A stretch of DNA of 64,000 bases from Chloroflexota bacterium (GTDB lineage: Bacteria; Chloroflexota; Anaerolineae; Aggregatilineales; Aggregatilineaceae), in the NCBI GenBank assembly GCA_012729765.1, contig JAAYCM010000048.1, positions 38,725-102,724 of the forward strand. Reading direction: 5' to 3'. Both the position numbers and the translations under genes were made by a program. The notes beneath the pieces were generated by a model that was given only the letters and a program-made list of their open reading frames with translations, had not been told where the DNA came from and did no database searches. Position 1 is the stretch's first letter, and each line of letters opens with the position of its first letter. Shown here piece by piece: positions 9,369-19,556 of this stretch.

Positions 9369-9568
9369 ACGATATGCTGCCCTGGGGCCTGACCGTCGCG
9401 CAGACGCTCTGCCTGGGTATCGGCGGCCTGCTGCTGCTCGGCGGCTGGGCGGTGCTGACTGCGCTGCTGCGCCTGAGCCGGACGCTGCTCGTGGTGGGGC
9501 TGGCCGCGATCATGGGGCTGGTATGCCTCGTCGCTGCGCTGTTCGCCATCTATGAGTTAACGCGGTAA
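9365..9568 (+). CDS. Small membrane protein of unknown function
   Basis: About 67 residues. Two hydrophobic helices (roughly 10-32 and 40-62) are joined by a short basic turn, which suggests a hairpin integral-membrane peptide. The start is either a TTG overlapping the hutI stop by four bases or the ATG at 9374. The overlap suggests co-translation with hutI. I do not recognise the family. It could be a transport or assembly accessory, or a spurious frame; its codon use is similar to its neighbours and it ends in charged residues, as real small membrane proteins often do. Confidence 0.55.
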   Translation: MNDMLPWGLTVAQTLCLGIGGLLLLGGWAVLTALLRLSRTLLVVGLAAIMGLVCLVAALFAIYELTR

Positions 9569-9684
9569 ACCATCATCCGCCGCTTTTCCTTGATCGATTG
9601 AACAAATCTCAAACTGACCGCGTATTATAGGATAGGGCAATCAGTTTTCCTGACAAACATTTATTCAAACCGGATACAAGGCTC

Positions 9685-10263
9685 ATGGACGAAGCTCCCT
9701 TGATTCGCCGCGCACAGGAAGGCGACGAACGAGCTGGCCGCCAGCTATTCGACGCCTATCAGCTCCGCACCTACCGGCTGGCATTTGGCCTGCTCGGCGA
9801 TACCGCCGACGCCGAGGAAGTCGCACAAGACGCCCTGACTTACGCGCTGCTCAATATTTACCGCTACAATCCCGAACTCAGCAGTTTCAGCACGTGGCTG
9901 CACACGATCACCGTCAGCCGCGCCCGCGACAAGCGCCGCCGTAAGATTCTGCCCAGTATCCCACTGGCCCAGTGGCTCGGCCTCGGCAACCAGATTCGTG
10001 ATTACACGCCCGGCCCCGAAGCTTGTTATATGCACCGGGAAGTCGAAACCGGCCTGACCGCCGCGCTCAACGAACTAAGCCCCAAACTCCGCGAAGCAAT
10101 CGTCTTGCGCTTTTATGCCGATTGTACGTATAAAGAAATGGGAGAGATCATGGGATGCTCCCTCAATACGGCGCGCTCCCGGCTGCGCCTCGCCATTGAA
10201 AAACTACGTACACATCTGGGAGACGAGCAAGTCCGATGGCTAGCGACGGAAAGCATCCGTTAG
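9685..10263 (+). CDS. ECF-type RNA polymerase sigma factor
   Basis: 192 residues with sigma region 2 (about 8-75, including GDTADAEEVAQDA and FSTWLHTI) and region 4 (about 130-185, ELSPKLREAIVLRF and the helix-turn-helix TYKEMGEIMGCSLNTARSRL). Such sigma factors direct transcription of envelope or stress regulons and are usually held by an anti-sigma factor. That partner is encoded directly downstream with a 28-base overlap, so the two proteins are translationally coupled. ATG start at 9685; AT-rich DNA just upstream (9580-9680) should hold its promoter. Confidence 0.93.
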   Translation: MDEAPLIRRAQEGDERAGRQLFDAYQLRTYRLAFGLLGDTADAEEVAQDALTYALLNIYRYNPELSSFSTWLHTITVSRARDKRRRKILPSIPLAQWLGLGNQIRDYTPGPEACYMHREVETGLTAALNELSPKLREAIVLRFYADCTYKEMGEIMGCSLNTARSRLRLAIEKLRTHLGDEQVRWLATESIR

Positions 10264-11792
10264 ACGGGTCCCATTACGACGACATCACCTTAAACGAGTA
10301 CGTCCTGGGCCAACTGCTGCCCGATCAGGAAGAGGCGATCCGGCGGCACCTGCTTTCCTGTGCGGCCTGCCGGGCTGAGGTCGCTGAGATCGAGGCGTTC
10401 TGCCGCAAGCTCCAGATCGATCTCGTGGCGGAGTTGGAGCGCAACACACCGACTCCGCAGCTCAGCTTCGACCATATCGCCGCCGAGTGGCGCAAGCCGC
10501 CGCGCCGCGTGGCGCTCGCCTACCGGCTCCAGCAGCGACTCCCCAACGTCTCGACCATCGCGCTGCTCACGGTATTTCTGCTGGCGTTCGTGTTCCTATT
10601 GCCGTCGGGCGATCTGGCTGCCCTGCGCAGCCTGGAGCTGATCGAGGACTATAACGGCCCCCCGGCGATGGTCGCCGTTACGACCGACAACGGGCTGGTG
10701 ATCCTGCACCTGGACAGCCGCCAGCCTGAGGTCGTCAACCAGTTTCCACACCTCACCGACCCGCGCAATCTGCAATTCTCGCCGGACGGCCAGTGGCTCG
10801 CGCTCCAGCATGGGCGCACGCTTCACATCCTGCAAACCACGTCGCCCGGCATCCATCTGCGTATCCCGCTGGCCGCGAGCGGCGACTGGTCGTGGTCGCC
10901 GGACAGCCGGAGCCTAGCCTATACCGATGGCAGCGGCGCGCTGGCGCTGTTCGACACGGCGGAGCAGGTCAGCCGGACGATTGTCCCTGCCGAGGAGCAC
11001 GCCTGGGGAATGCCGGTCTGGACCTCGGATGGCGCGCACATAGCCTATGCCACCGTTCACCCGCTGCCGGACGAGAGCAGCACGCGCACCCGCCAGAGTC
11101 TCTGGCGCGTTACCCCGGCCAGCGGCTATCGCGTCGAGCTGGCCCACAATCCAAACCCTGACGCGGCGCTGCTGGTTCCAGCCGCCTGGGCCGACCGCGA
11201 CTCGGTGCTGCTGGCGTGGGATGCCAGCGCCGGGGCTGCCGGTCATGCGCCGGCCCTGTTCCGGGTCGATACGCGCGCACACCGGATTACCGCCGTGAAT
11301 GCGCAATCGCTCGCGCAGGGCGCGCGGCTGGCCTGGCCGGTCAGCCCGCAGGGCCTCACTCTGGCCGAGCACGATGACGGGCTGGTGATCTTCAACCTCA
11401 GCGACGCCAGCTACAAGCCGCTGCCGGAGCACGTTCCGGAGCCGCACGCCCTCGAATGGGCCGCGAACGGGGCCTGGATCGCGTATACCATCCCCGGCAT
11501 GCCCGAAGGCAAAGGGCTGTATCTCTTCGCGCTGCAAGACGCGGCGCTGCGCCCGATCGAGCTGCCCGGCGGCGCGGTCGAGAAGGCCGTTTTCTGGGCC
11601 GGGATCGAGCACCTGTTTGTGATCCGCCAGCCGCGCGGCAGCAGTGTCACCGAGCTGTGGCTGGTATCGCTCACCAGCAGCCAGCCGCCGCAGCGCATCC
11701 TGACCAACGCGCGCCTGCCCCAGACCGGCCCTTATGTCGGCTGGCGCTGGCAGGACGTTTTCGCGATGCAGATGCTAAAGCCGCAGCGCTAG
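10236..11792 (+). CDS. Membrane anti-sigma factor with zinc-binding N-terminus and beta-propeller sensor domain
   Basis: 518 residues. The N-terminal region carries an HLLSCAAC motif, the HxxxCxxC core of zinc-associated anti-sigma domains, that should bind the sigma factor in the cytoplasm. One transmembrane helix follows (about 103-123). The remainder, outside the membrane, has repeated blades with the signatures FSPDGQWLA, WSPDSRSLAY and WTSDGAHIAY, typical of TolB/WD40-like propellers. The protein therefore looks like a trans-membrane sensor that frees the sigma factor upon an outside cue. Overlaps the sigma gene by 28 bases. The family assignment is firm; the signal sensed is unknown. 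Confidence 0.88.
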   Translation: MASDGKHPLDGSHYDDITLNEYVLGQLLPDQEEAIRRHLLSCAACRAEVAEIEAFCRKLQIDLVAELERNTPTPQLSFDHIAAEWRKPPRRVALAYRLQQRLPNVSTIALLTVFLLAFVFLLPSGDLAALRSLELIEDYNGPPAMVAVTTDNGLVILHLDSRQPEVVNQFPHLTDPRNLQFSPDGQWLALQHGRTLHILQTTSPGIHLRIPLAASGDWSWSPDSRSLAYTDGSGALALFDTAEQVSRTIVPAEEHAWGMPVWTSDGAHIAYATVHPLPDESSTRTRQSLWRVTPASGYRVELAHNPNPDAALLVPAAWADRDSVLLAWDASAGAAGHAPALFRVDTRAHRITAVNAQSLAQGARLAWPVSPQGLTLAEHDDGLVIFNLSDASYKPLPEHVPEPHALEWAANGAWIAYTIPGMPEGKGLYLFALQDAALRPIELPGGAVEKAVFWAGIEHLFVIRQPRGSSVTELWLVSLTSSQPPQRILTNARLPQTGPYVGWRWQDVFAMQMLKPQR

Positions 11793-11798
11793 ACGTGC

Positions 11799-12704
11799 TC
11801 AGTCGAACACCACCCGATCGCGGATGTCATCCAGCTTGGCCGGGCCGATCCCCGGCACGTTGTCCAGGTTTTCCAGGCTCGCAAACGGGCCGTTCGCGTC
11901 CCGATAATCGATGATCGCCTGCGCCAGCGACGGTCCGATGCCCGGCAGCGTGCTCAGCTCGTCCACGCCTGCCGCGTTGATGTGCACCAGCGGCGGGCGG
12001 TTGGGCGTCGCGGTTTGGATGTCGGGACCGTCCAGCGACGGGACGTGCACCTGATCCCCGTCGTTGAGCACCTGCCCCAGGTTGATCCGCATCAGGTCGG
12101 CGTCCACCGTCGCGCCCCCGGCGGCATCGATCGCGTCCTGCACGCGGCTGCCACGCACCAGCGTGATCATCGTCTGCGGTTGGGCGACCGCGCCGGTGAC
12201 ATACACCGTAAGCTGGCCCGGCGTCGCGGTGATCACCCGCACCCGCTCACCTTCCGGCGCGGCAGAGTCCTCATCGCCCGGCTCGCGCGTCGGCACATGC
12301 ACCTGATCGCCGTCTTCCACGCGCTGCGCCAGATTGACGCGTTCCAGGTTGGCATTCGGCAGCGCGCCGCCCACCGCATCGAGCGCATGCAGCACGCGGC
12401 TGCCATAGGGCAGCGTCACGACCGCTTCCGGGCTGGCGACCGCCCCGGTGATATACACGGTGTATGGGCCGGGCGTGGGCGTCAGTGAAGGGATCGGCGT
12501 GATCGAGGGCGTGAGCGTCGGGCCGGGCGGGATCACCTGGATTGTCGTCGGGGCGGGCCGCTGCCAGAGCAGCACGCCTACTCCCACCAGAATCGCCAGC
12601 CCGATAACGAGGAAAATAAGATATTTGAACCGTTCCAGCAGTGGAAGCGGCTCCGAGGTCGGTAGATCGGTCACGGCAGCCTGCCCCCAGACAGGCACGA
12701 GCAT
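11799..12704 (-). CDS. ComEA-like DNA-binding competence protein with two SLBB domains
   Basis: 301 residues: a short cytoplasmic N-terminus, one membrane helix (about 27-47), a Pro/Thr-rich linker, two SLBB-type repeats (each starting YTVYITGAV or LTVYVTGAV and ending DGDQVHVP) and a C-terminal helix-hairpin-helix pair (INAAGVDELSTLPGIG and LDNVPGIG). ComEA proteins bind incoming double-stranded DNA outside the membrane during natural transformation; SLBB-bearing forms occur in Gram-positive and Chloroflexota lineages. The duplicated SLBB is less usual. Only six bases separate it from the upstream deoC stop, so it is probably co-transcribed with deoC. No comEC is seen in the window. Confidence 0.87.
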   Translation of the reverse strand: MLVPVWGQAAVTDLPTSEPLPLLERFKYLIFLVIGLAILVGVGVLLWQRPAPTTIQVIPPGPTLTPSITPIPSLTPTPGPYTVYITGAVASPEAVVTLPYGSRVLHALDAVGGALPNANLERVNLAQRVEDGDQVHVPTREPGDEDSAAPEGERVRVITATPGQLTVYVTGAVAQPQTMITLVRGSRVQDAIDAAGGATVDADLMRINLGQVLNDGDQVHVPSLDGPDIQTATPNRPPLVHINAAGVDELSTLPGIGPSLAQAIIDYRDANGPFASLENLDNVPGIGPAKLDDIRDRVVFD

Positions 12705-12710
12705 GAAATA

Positions 12711-13442
12711 TTAGTAGCCAGTCCCACTGTCAGCCGGCTCCGCACCCTGGGCCTGCTGGACGATCTGCACGCCGGCGCTAGCCCCGATGCGCGTCGCCCC
12801 GGCCCGGACCATCTGCACCACGTCATCATAGGTCCGCACCCCGCCGGACGCCTTCACCCCCATAGCGGGTCCAACCACGCGCCGCATCAGGGCGATATCG
12901 GCGGTCGTAGCCCCGCCCGGACCGAAGCCGGTCGAGGTCTTCACGAAATCGGCCCCGGCGGCCTGGGCAAGCTGGCAGGCGCGTTCCTTCTCAGCGTCGG
13001 TCAGCAGCGCCGTCTCCAGGATTACCTTGCACAGCGCGCCGGACTGGTGGGCAACCTGCACCACCGCTTCGATGTCATGGCGCACGGTTTCATAGTCCTG
13101 CGACTTGAGCGCGCCCACATTCAGCACCATGTCCACTTCGGTTGCACCGCTGCGGATCGCCTGCTGCGCCTCGAACGCCTTCGTTTCGGGCGTGGTCGCG
13201 CCGAGCGGAAAGCCGATCACCGTGCACACCGCGACATCGTCCACATCGCGCAGCAGATCGTGGCACAGCGCAACATAGCCGGGGTTGACGCACACTGAGG
13301 CAAAATGATACTGCCGGGCCTCGTCGCACAGCCGCACAATCTGATCGCGGGTGGCATCCGGCTTCAGCAGGGTATGATCGATCAGGCGCGCGACGGCCTG
13401 GGGATCGAGCAGTGGGTTGGGTTGAACAGTCAACTGAATCAC
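12711..13442 (-). CDS. deoC: Deoxyribose-phosphate aldolase
   Basis: 243 residues. A class I aldolase that splits 2-deoxyribose-5-phosphate to glyceraldehyde-3-phosphate and acetaldehyde. Recognisable are the N-terminal [12 protein letters not shown], the Schiff-base lysine in [13 protein letters not shown] and the second active-site lysine in VKASGGV. The frame begins at a GTG (13442), but the TTG at 13433 lies 6 bases after GAGGTG and is the better start; it would shorten the protein by three residues. A good promoter lies upstream. Pairing with a ComEA-like gene could reflect use of nucleosides from taken-up DNA (inference). Confidence 0.95.
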   Translation of the reverse strand: MIQLTVQPNPLLDPQAVARLIDHTLLKPDATRDQIVRLCDEARQYHFASVCVNPGYVALCHDLLRDVDDVAVCTVIGFPLGATTPETKAFEAQQAIRSGATEVDMVLNVGALKSQDYETVRHDIEAVVQVAHQSGALCKVILETALLTDAEKERACQLAQAAGADFVKTSTGFGPGGATTADIALMRRVVGPAMGVKASGGVRTYDDVVQMVRAGATRIGASAGVQIVQQAQGAEPADSGTGY

Positions 13443-13485
13443 CTCACATTTTTACAATCACCGGGCAGCATTCCACCCACCCGCC

Positions 13486-13514
13486 ATTATAGCATGTCGG
13501 TTCCGGACCTAAAA
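13486..13514 (-). promoter_or_regulatory. Promoter of deoC-comEA
   Basis: On the minus strand, -35-like TTTTAG (13509-13514), a 17-base spacer and perfect -10 TATAAT (13486-13491). Confidence 0.6.
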
Positions 13515-13537
13515 TCGCCGTCCGGCTGAGAATCAGA

Positions 13538-13560
13538 AAGAGGGCAGCCGGTGCCCTCTT
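13538..13560 (-). terminator. Stem-loop, probable terminator of the small gene at 13585
   Basis: A perfect 9-base-pair stem (AAGAGGGCA / TGCCCTCTT) with a 5-base loop, directly downstream of the 13585-13956 gene. The U tract after it is weak. Confidence 0.5.
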
Positions 13561-13584
13561 CCCCTGATCGTTATTGAATTGTGG

Positions 13585-13956
13585 CTACCAGTTGAACAGG
13601 ACGGCGAAACCGGGAGCAAGGCTGATGCAGATCGGCTCACGCTGGCGGTACGCGTTGATCCCCCAGCGGTCATCATACAGGCGCTGTGCCTGCCGCAGCC
13701 GTGCTCCGGAGAGTGTCGCCGGGATTGCGTCCGGCGGCTCGCGGAACGGCTCATCAAGCACCCACATGCCGCGCGCCTTGATCAGCTTGCGATCGCTGAT
13801 CGCCTGGCGCAGCCGTTCCCACGCCCCCACCGGAACAGGGACAGCCTGGCTGTCTTCGCGTAAAGTTTCCCGGATCCATTGATCCAGTATCGGATCATAG
13901 TCATTCTCGGGCCGGTGTACCGCTACCAGATTCACCAACAACCTATACATATCCAT
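13585..13956 (-). CDS. Small protein of unknown function coupled to an ECF sigma factor
   Basis: 123 residues, mixed charged and hydrophobic, with no signal peptide and no clear membrane helix; the last ten residues (LAPGFAVLFNW) are apolar. It contains no zinc motif. It overlaps the end of the sigma-factor gene by 14 bases, so it is translationally coupled and may be a regulator or partner of that sigma factor. I do not recognise a family. It resembles no anti-sigma domain that I know, and a distinct function cannot be excluded. Confidence 0.6.
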   Translation of the reverse strand: MDMYRLLVNLVAVHRPENDYDPILDQWIRETLREDSQAVPVPVGAWERLRQAISDRKLIKARGMWVLDEPFREPPDAIPATLSGARLRQAQRLYDDRWGINAYRQREPICISLAPGFAVLFNW

Positions 13957-14536
13957 GCGCTACCTCAGGAAGCCAGATCATGTTCGGGCCGAGCTTGGCG
14001 CGAAGATTCTCGCGCGCATAGTACAGCCGCGATTTGACCGTGCCGACCGGCACGTCCAGAATCTCGGCGATGTCCTGCAAACTCAGATTGTTGAGATAGT
14101 AGAGCACGATGACCACCCGCTGCTCGATGCTGAGCGCGCCGATCGCCTTGCGCACGCTGCGCCGCAGCTCGACCTGCTCCGCGACCTGATCCGGGGCGTG
14201 GCCCATCGGACTGACCAGATGATCTACCACGTGTTCCAGCGAGGCACGGCGATCCTGCCCGCGTGACAGCCAGGTATAGGCCAGGTTGACCGTCACCCGG
14301 TAGAGCCAGGGGGCCAGTGGACGGCTGGTATCGATCCGCGCCGCGTTCATATAAACTTTCAAAAAACAGTCTTGCAGAATATCTTCCGCAACTGCCGAAT
14401 CATGCACAATCACCAGTGCGGTCCGGTAAACCCGGTCACGATAGCGCTCGAACAGCAGACCCAAGGCATCCAGATCGGCTGCTTGCAGGCGGCAAATCAG
14501 GTCGCTGTCGGACGGGCTGAGTTCAACTTGGGGCAT
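13943..14536 (-). CDS. ECF-type RNA polymerase sigma factor
   Basis: 197 residues. Region 2 spans about 15-85 (LGLLFERYRDRVY, AEDILQDCFLKVY, PWLYRVTVNLA) and region 4 about 125-185 (SIEQRVVIVLYYLNNLSLQDIAEILDV split over the helix-turn-helix, then VGTVKSRLYYARENL). The upstream frame is open, but the ATG at 14536 is preceded by GGAGA at good spacing and gives the normal ECF length. The downstream 13585 gene overlaps its stop. A candidate promoter with an overlapping inverted repeat lies 230 bases upstream. Confidence 0.92.
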   Translation of the reverse strand: MPQVELSPSDSDLICRLQAADLDALGLLFERYRDRVYRTALVIVHDSAVAEDILQDCFLKVYMNAARIDTSRPLAPWLYRVTVNLAYTWLSRGQDRRASLEHVVDHLVSPMGHAPDQVAEQVELRRSVRKAIGALSIEQRVVIVLYYLNNLSLQDIAEILDVPVGTVKSRLYYARENLRAKLGPNMIWLPEVAHGYV

Positions 14537-14877
14537 GGAGAGTCTCCGTATGTTGTATCTAATTCTACCTGCAAAACCTTGACGCGGTTCAAAATTTCTT
14601 GAGCCTGCCCAGATATGGCAAACTTCACGAACAGCCATCGACTATTCGCGCCTGATGCGATTTAATAGTAAATTTGAGACAAGTGGAACGGCGTGACCAG
14701 CGGCATGGGGGCACAATCTACGGGAGAGGCCGCACAGCTTACTGGCATTTCTGCCGAATGTGCCCTAAGATTATAGGGCTTTGCGGGAATTATTCAAGAT
14801 TTGAATTAAATCCAAAGTAATTTTTGAGGTATTTGTGAGTGCGTGGGATCGTTGCGCCTCGTAGCGGGAGTCGTTTT
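14537..14877. other. Divergent regulatory region between a sigma factor and the FHA protein
   Basis: About 340 AT-richer bases with no gene that I can support. It holds a minus-strand promoter overlapped by an inverted repeat (annotated separately) and an AT-rich stretch at 14790-14850 just before the FHA gene. Confidence 0.6.
14762..14797 (-). promoter_or_regulatory. Minus-strand promoter with overlapping inverted repeat
   Basis: -35 TTGAAT (14792-14797), a 16-base spacer and -10 TATAAT (14770-14775). The -10 lies inside an inverted repeat, GCCCTA / TAGGGC, at 14762-14779. It would give the sigma gene a leader of about 225 bases. The repeat could be an operator. Confidence 0.5.
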
Positions 14878-16041
14878 ATGCAACAGTGTTCAAACTGCGG
14901 ACACCAGAACCGGGCCGGCGTCGTTTTCTGCGAGAACTGCGGCGCAAGCCTGATTGGAAGTATTCCGCTTGAAACAAAAGCACTGGGCGCATCCGAAGAG
15001 GAACAGGCCGATCTCAACCTGGGATCGAGTGTACTGACCGACGTGCAGCTCGAAAACCGCGCGTCCTTTTCCGAAGGCGATGTGCTGCGCCTGGAGATCG
15101 AAGGCAGTCCGGAGCCGGTGCTGGTTAAGCCCAAGCCCGAAACGATCTTTGGCCGCCGCGATCCTGCGACCGGGGCGATGCCCGACGTGGACCTGACGCC
15201 GTTCGCCGGTTATCGCATGGGGGTCAGCCGCCGCCATGCTGCGATCCGCTTTGGCGACGATCAGGCGCTCGATATCTGGGATTTGGGCAGCAGCAACGGC
15301 ACCTTCCTGAACGGCCAGCGCCTCTCTGCCCACCGGCCCTACCGCCTGCGTGACGGTGACGAGCTGCGTCTGGGCCAGATGGTGCTGCGCGTGCAGTTTC
15401 AGACGGCTGAAGGCGCGCCCCGCCCTGCCCCAGTCCAGCCGCCCACCCCACCCAAACCGACCGAGCCGGAGCCAGCGCCGGCCATTGACGAGCCGGAACT
15501 GCCGCCACCCACCGTCGCCCTGCCGCGCCTCGAAGAATCAATGCCCAAAGTCGAGCAGCCCGCGCCAGCTATCCCCCCACCGCCGCCTGCCGCCCCCGAA
15601 ACCGCCGCCCAGGAAGGCGACGCCAGCCGCGAGGCCGAGCCGGAAGCCGCCCAGCCCACCCAGCCACAACCAGCCGTAACCGCCCCGGCTCCACAGAAAG
15701 GCATCTCAGGCGAGCCGCCGGTCACGAAAGATATGGCCGAAGAAGCCGCGTCGATTGCCAAAGAAAAGATCCCGCCAAAACCAGCAGCCGCTGCCCCGCC
15801 GCCCGCTGCGCAGCCTGAGGCCGAGGCATCCAACGGGCAGCAGCCCAAACCCGAAGGCATGAAACCCCAGGTCGATTCGCCGGGGAGCGTTCCGAAAACG
15901 GCCAGCCCAGAGGACGCACCCAAGCCTTCACCCGACGCGCCGGAGCCACCCGCCTCGGACCAGGACAAAGCCTCCCGCGCCGAGACGAAGCCATCTGCCC
16001 CAAAGCCTGACCAGTCGGGCCAAAACGATAAGCGCGACTGA
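14878..16041 (+). CDS. Zinc-ribbon and FHA-domain protein with a long disordered tail
   Basis: 387 residues from the ATG at 14878, which follows GGGAG; the frame extends 13 codons upstream without a ribosome site. Residues 3-22 form a CxxC...CxxC zinc ribbon. Residues about 80-170 are a forkhead-associated domain with the conserved FGR, SRRHA and GSSNGTFLNG segments that bind phosphothreonine. The rest is Pro/Ala/Glu-rich and probably disordered. FHA proteins read the output of Ser/Thr kinases; a kinase gene sits at the left edge of the window. Convergent with the roadblock gene. Confidence 0.88.
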   Translation: MQQCSNCGHQNRAGVVFCENCGASLIGSIPLETKALGASEEEQADLNLGSSVLTDVQLENRASFSEGDVLRLEIEGSPEPVLVKPKPETIFGRRDPATGAMPDVDLTPFAGYRMGVSRRHAAIRFGDDQALDIWDLGSSNGTFLNGQRLSAHRPYRLRDGDELRLGQMVLRVQFQTAEGAPRPAPVQPPTPPKPTEPEPAPAIDEPELPPPTVALPRLEESMPKVEQPAPAIPPPPPAAPETAAQEGDASREAEPEAAQPTQPQPAVTAPAPQKGISGEPPVTKDMAEEAASIAKEKIPPKPAAAAPPPAAQPEAEASNGQQPKPEGMKPQVDSPGSVPKTASPEDAPKPSPDAPEPPASDQDKASRAETKPSAPKPDQSGQNDKRD

Positions 16042-16101
16042 TTGGTCATCAGCCGCGCCTGAATATTCGTTGGTACCGGTTGGCTTCCGGCCAGGCCGGG
16101 G

Positions 16102-16503
16102 TTAGCTGCCGAGAATCTTCATTACGTCATTGCGCGCACGGGCCGCCGCATAGAGAACCCGGCCAAGCATAACGTCTTTGCGCACCAACACCGCCAGGGC
16201 TGCCCGGCCAGCCGGATAAACCACCATCACGCCATCCTCGCCTTCCATCAGCAGGCGCTCCAGATCACCCTGCGCCAGCCGGCCCAGCGTGCGCTCGGCC
16301 AGCCCGATCAGCGTCGCTGCCATCGCCGCGACCTGGGGGCTGCTGGTGGGGTTTTCGGTATAGTTGTCCTCGTTGCCAGGGGGATAAGCCGAAACCAGCA
16401 GGCCATCGATGTTCACGATCACCGATGCGATGATTCCCGGTACAGCCTCGTGTAATATTTGGAGCGTGCGTTCCAGCAGTTCGCTGCGATATTCTCTGAC
16501 CAT
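16102..16503 (-). CDS. Roadblock/LC7-domain protein
   Basis: 133 residues with the alternating helix/strand pattern of roadblock/LC7 (MglB-like) proteins: EAVPGIIASVIVNIDGLLVSA split over the first strands, then AAMAATLIGLAERTLGRL and a final strand region ALAVLVRKDVMLGRVLY. Such proteins dimerise and often act as GAPs for small Ras-like GTPases, or in gliding and polarity. No MglA-type GTPase is adjacent here. ATG start at 16503 just downstream of an AGAAGC-type sequence; it lies alone between convergent and same-strand neighbours. Confidence 0.8.
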   Translation of the reverse strand: MVREYRSELLERTLQILHEAVPGIIASVIVNIDGLLVSAYPPGNEDNYTENPTSSPQVAAMAATLIGLAERTLGRLAQGDLERLLMEGEDGVMVVYPAGRAALAVLVRKDVMLGRVLYAAARARNDVMKILGS

Positions 16504-16621
16504 CAGGGCTTCTCCAGCGGCGCAGACGTCACCATTCGCTTAGTATACCGGATCGTATGGCTATGGCCCAACCGGGCATCGTTGGGCACTTCCCTCATAC
16601 TCCAATCCCTACCCGCCGGAC

Positions 16622-18277
<1,656 letters not shown>

Positions 18278-18503
18278 GATGTGCTCCTCCAAAAGTTCAT
18301 TCGGTAACAACTCTTTGCCTGTTATTCTATCACCCCCGGCTCAAATATGCTGCCTGTCGCTGGTCACACGCTGCCGAAACTGGCATAATCATTAACAGAA
18401 GCCAGCCACCTGTTTACCGGCACAATTTACAAGCTGCTGTCCGCTCGCGCTGCGCCCTAATCCTCGCACCGGGCGGGACAATCCACATGCTTTGAAGGAG
18501 CGA

Positions 18504-19478
18504 ATGATGGAATATACGTTTTTGGGGCGAACCGGGCTGAAGGTCAGCCGCCTGTGCCTGGGCACCATGAATTTTGGCCCGCACACCACCGAAGAAGACA
18601 GCTACGCGATCATGGATCAGGCCCTCGAAATGGGCATCAACTTCTTCGATACCGCCAACGTCTACGGCTGGAAAAAGGGCGAAGGCGTCACGGAACAGAT
18701 CATCGGGCGCTGGCTGGCGCAGGGCGGCGGACGCCGCGAGAAGATCGTGCTGGCGACCAAAGCGCACGGCACGATGGGCGACTGGCCCAATGAGTCGAAG
18801 CTTTCGGCCTACCACATCAAGCGCGCCTGCGAAGAAAGCCTGCGCCGCCTGCAAACCGATCATATCGACCTCTACCAGATGCACCATATCGACCGCAACA
18901 CGCCCTGGGAAGAGATCTGGCAGGCGATGGAACAACTCGTGACCGCCGGCAAGGTGCTCTATGTCGGCAGCAGCAACTTCGCCGGCTGGCACATCACCCA
19001 GGCCAACTACGAGGCGAAAGCGCGCCACTTCATGGGGCTGGTGTCGGAGCAAAGCCTGTATAACCTGGCCGACCGTATGATTGAGCTTGAGGTCATCCCG
19101 GCCTGCGAAGGGCTGGGGTTGGGGATCATCCCCTGGAGTCCGCTGAAGGGCGGGCTGTTGGGGGGCATCTTGCAGAAGCAGACCGAGGGACGGCGCGCGT
19201 CGGAGCATACGCAGAAGGAAATCGAGAAGTACCGGCCCCAGCTTGAGCGCTATGAGAACTACTGCCGCGAGATGGGCGAATCTCCGGCGGATGTGGCGCT
19301 GGCCTGGCTGCTGCATCAGCCCGCCGTCACCGCGCCGATCATCGGCCCGCGCACGATGGAGCAGCTCACCGGCTCCGCGCGCGCGCTGGAGATCAAGTTC
19401 ACCGAGCAGCAGCTCACGGCGCTGGACGAAATCTGGCCCGGCCCCGGCGGCCCGGCCCCCGAAGCCTACGCCTGGTAG
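18504..19478 (+). CDS. Aldo/keto reductase
   Basis: 324 residues, a (beta/alpha)8 NADPH-dependent oxidoreductase of the YghZ/Tas-like type. The catalytic tetrad is visible: Asp and Tyr in FFDTANVYG, Lys in VLATKAHG and His in LYQMHHID. The C-terminal cofactor region (PAVTAPIIGPRT) is also typical. The substrate is unknown. The ATG at 18504 (or 18507) follows a GAAGGAG site. Monocistronic: divergent from hutU and closed by an intrinsic terminator. Confidence 0.93.
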   Translation: MMEYTFLGRTGLKVSRLCLGTMNFGPHTTEEDSYAIMDQALEMGINFFDTANVYGWKKGEGVTEQIIGRWLAQGGGRREKIVLATKAHGTMGDWPNESKLSAYHIKRACEESLRRLQTDHIDLYQMHHIDRNTPWEEIWQAMEQLVTAGKVLYVGSSNFAGWHITQANYEAKARHFMGLVSEQSLYNLADRMIELEVIPACEGLGLGIIPWSPLKGGLLGGILQKQTEGRRASEHTQKEIEKYRPQLERYENYCREMGESPADVALAWLLHQPAVTAPIIGPRTMEQLTGSARALEIKFTEQQLTALDEIWPGPGGPAPEAYAW

Positions 19479-19511
19479 CCGCCCGACAAATCCTTCGCCA
19501 GCAGCTAGCAT

Positions 19512-19550
19512 CAGAGCAGGTGCACAGATTCGCATCTGCTCTGCGTTTTT
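19512..19550 (+). terminator. Intrinsic terminator of the aldo/keto reductase
   Basis: An 8-base-pair outer stem (CAGAGCAG / CTGCTCTG) continues past a mismatch into TGC/GCA, followed by CGTTTTT. Confidence 0.85.
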
Positions 19551-19556
19551 CCTCGA

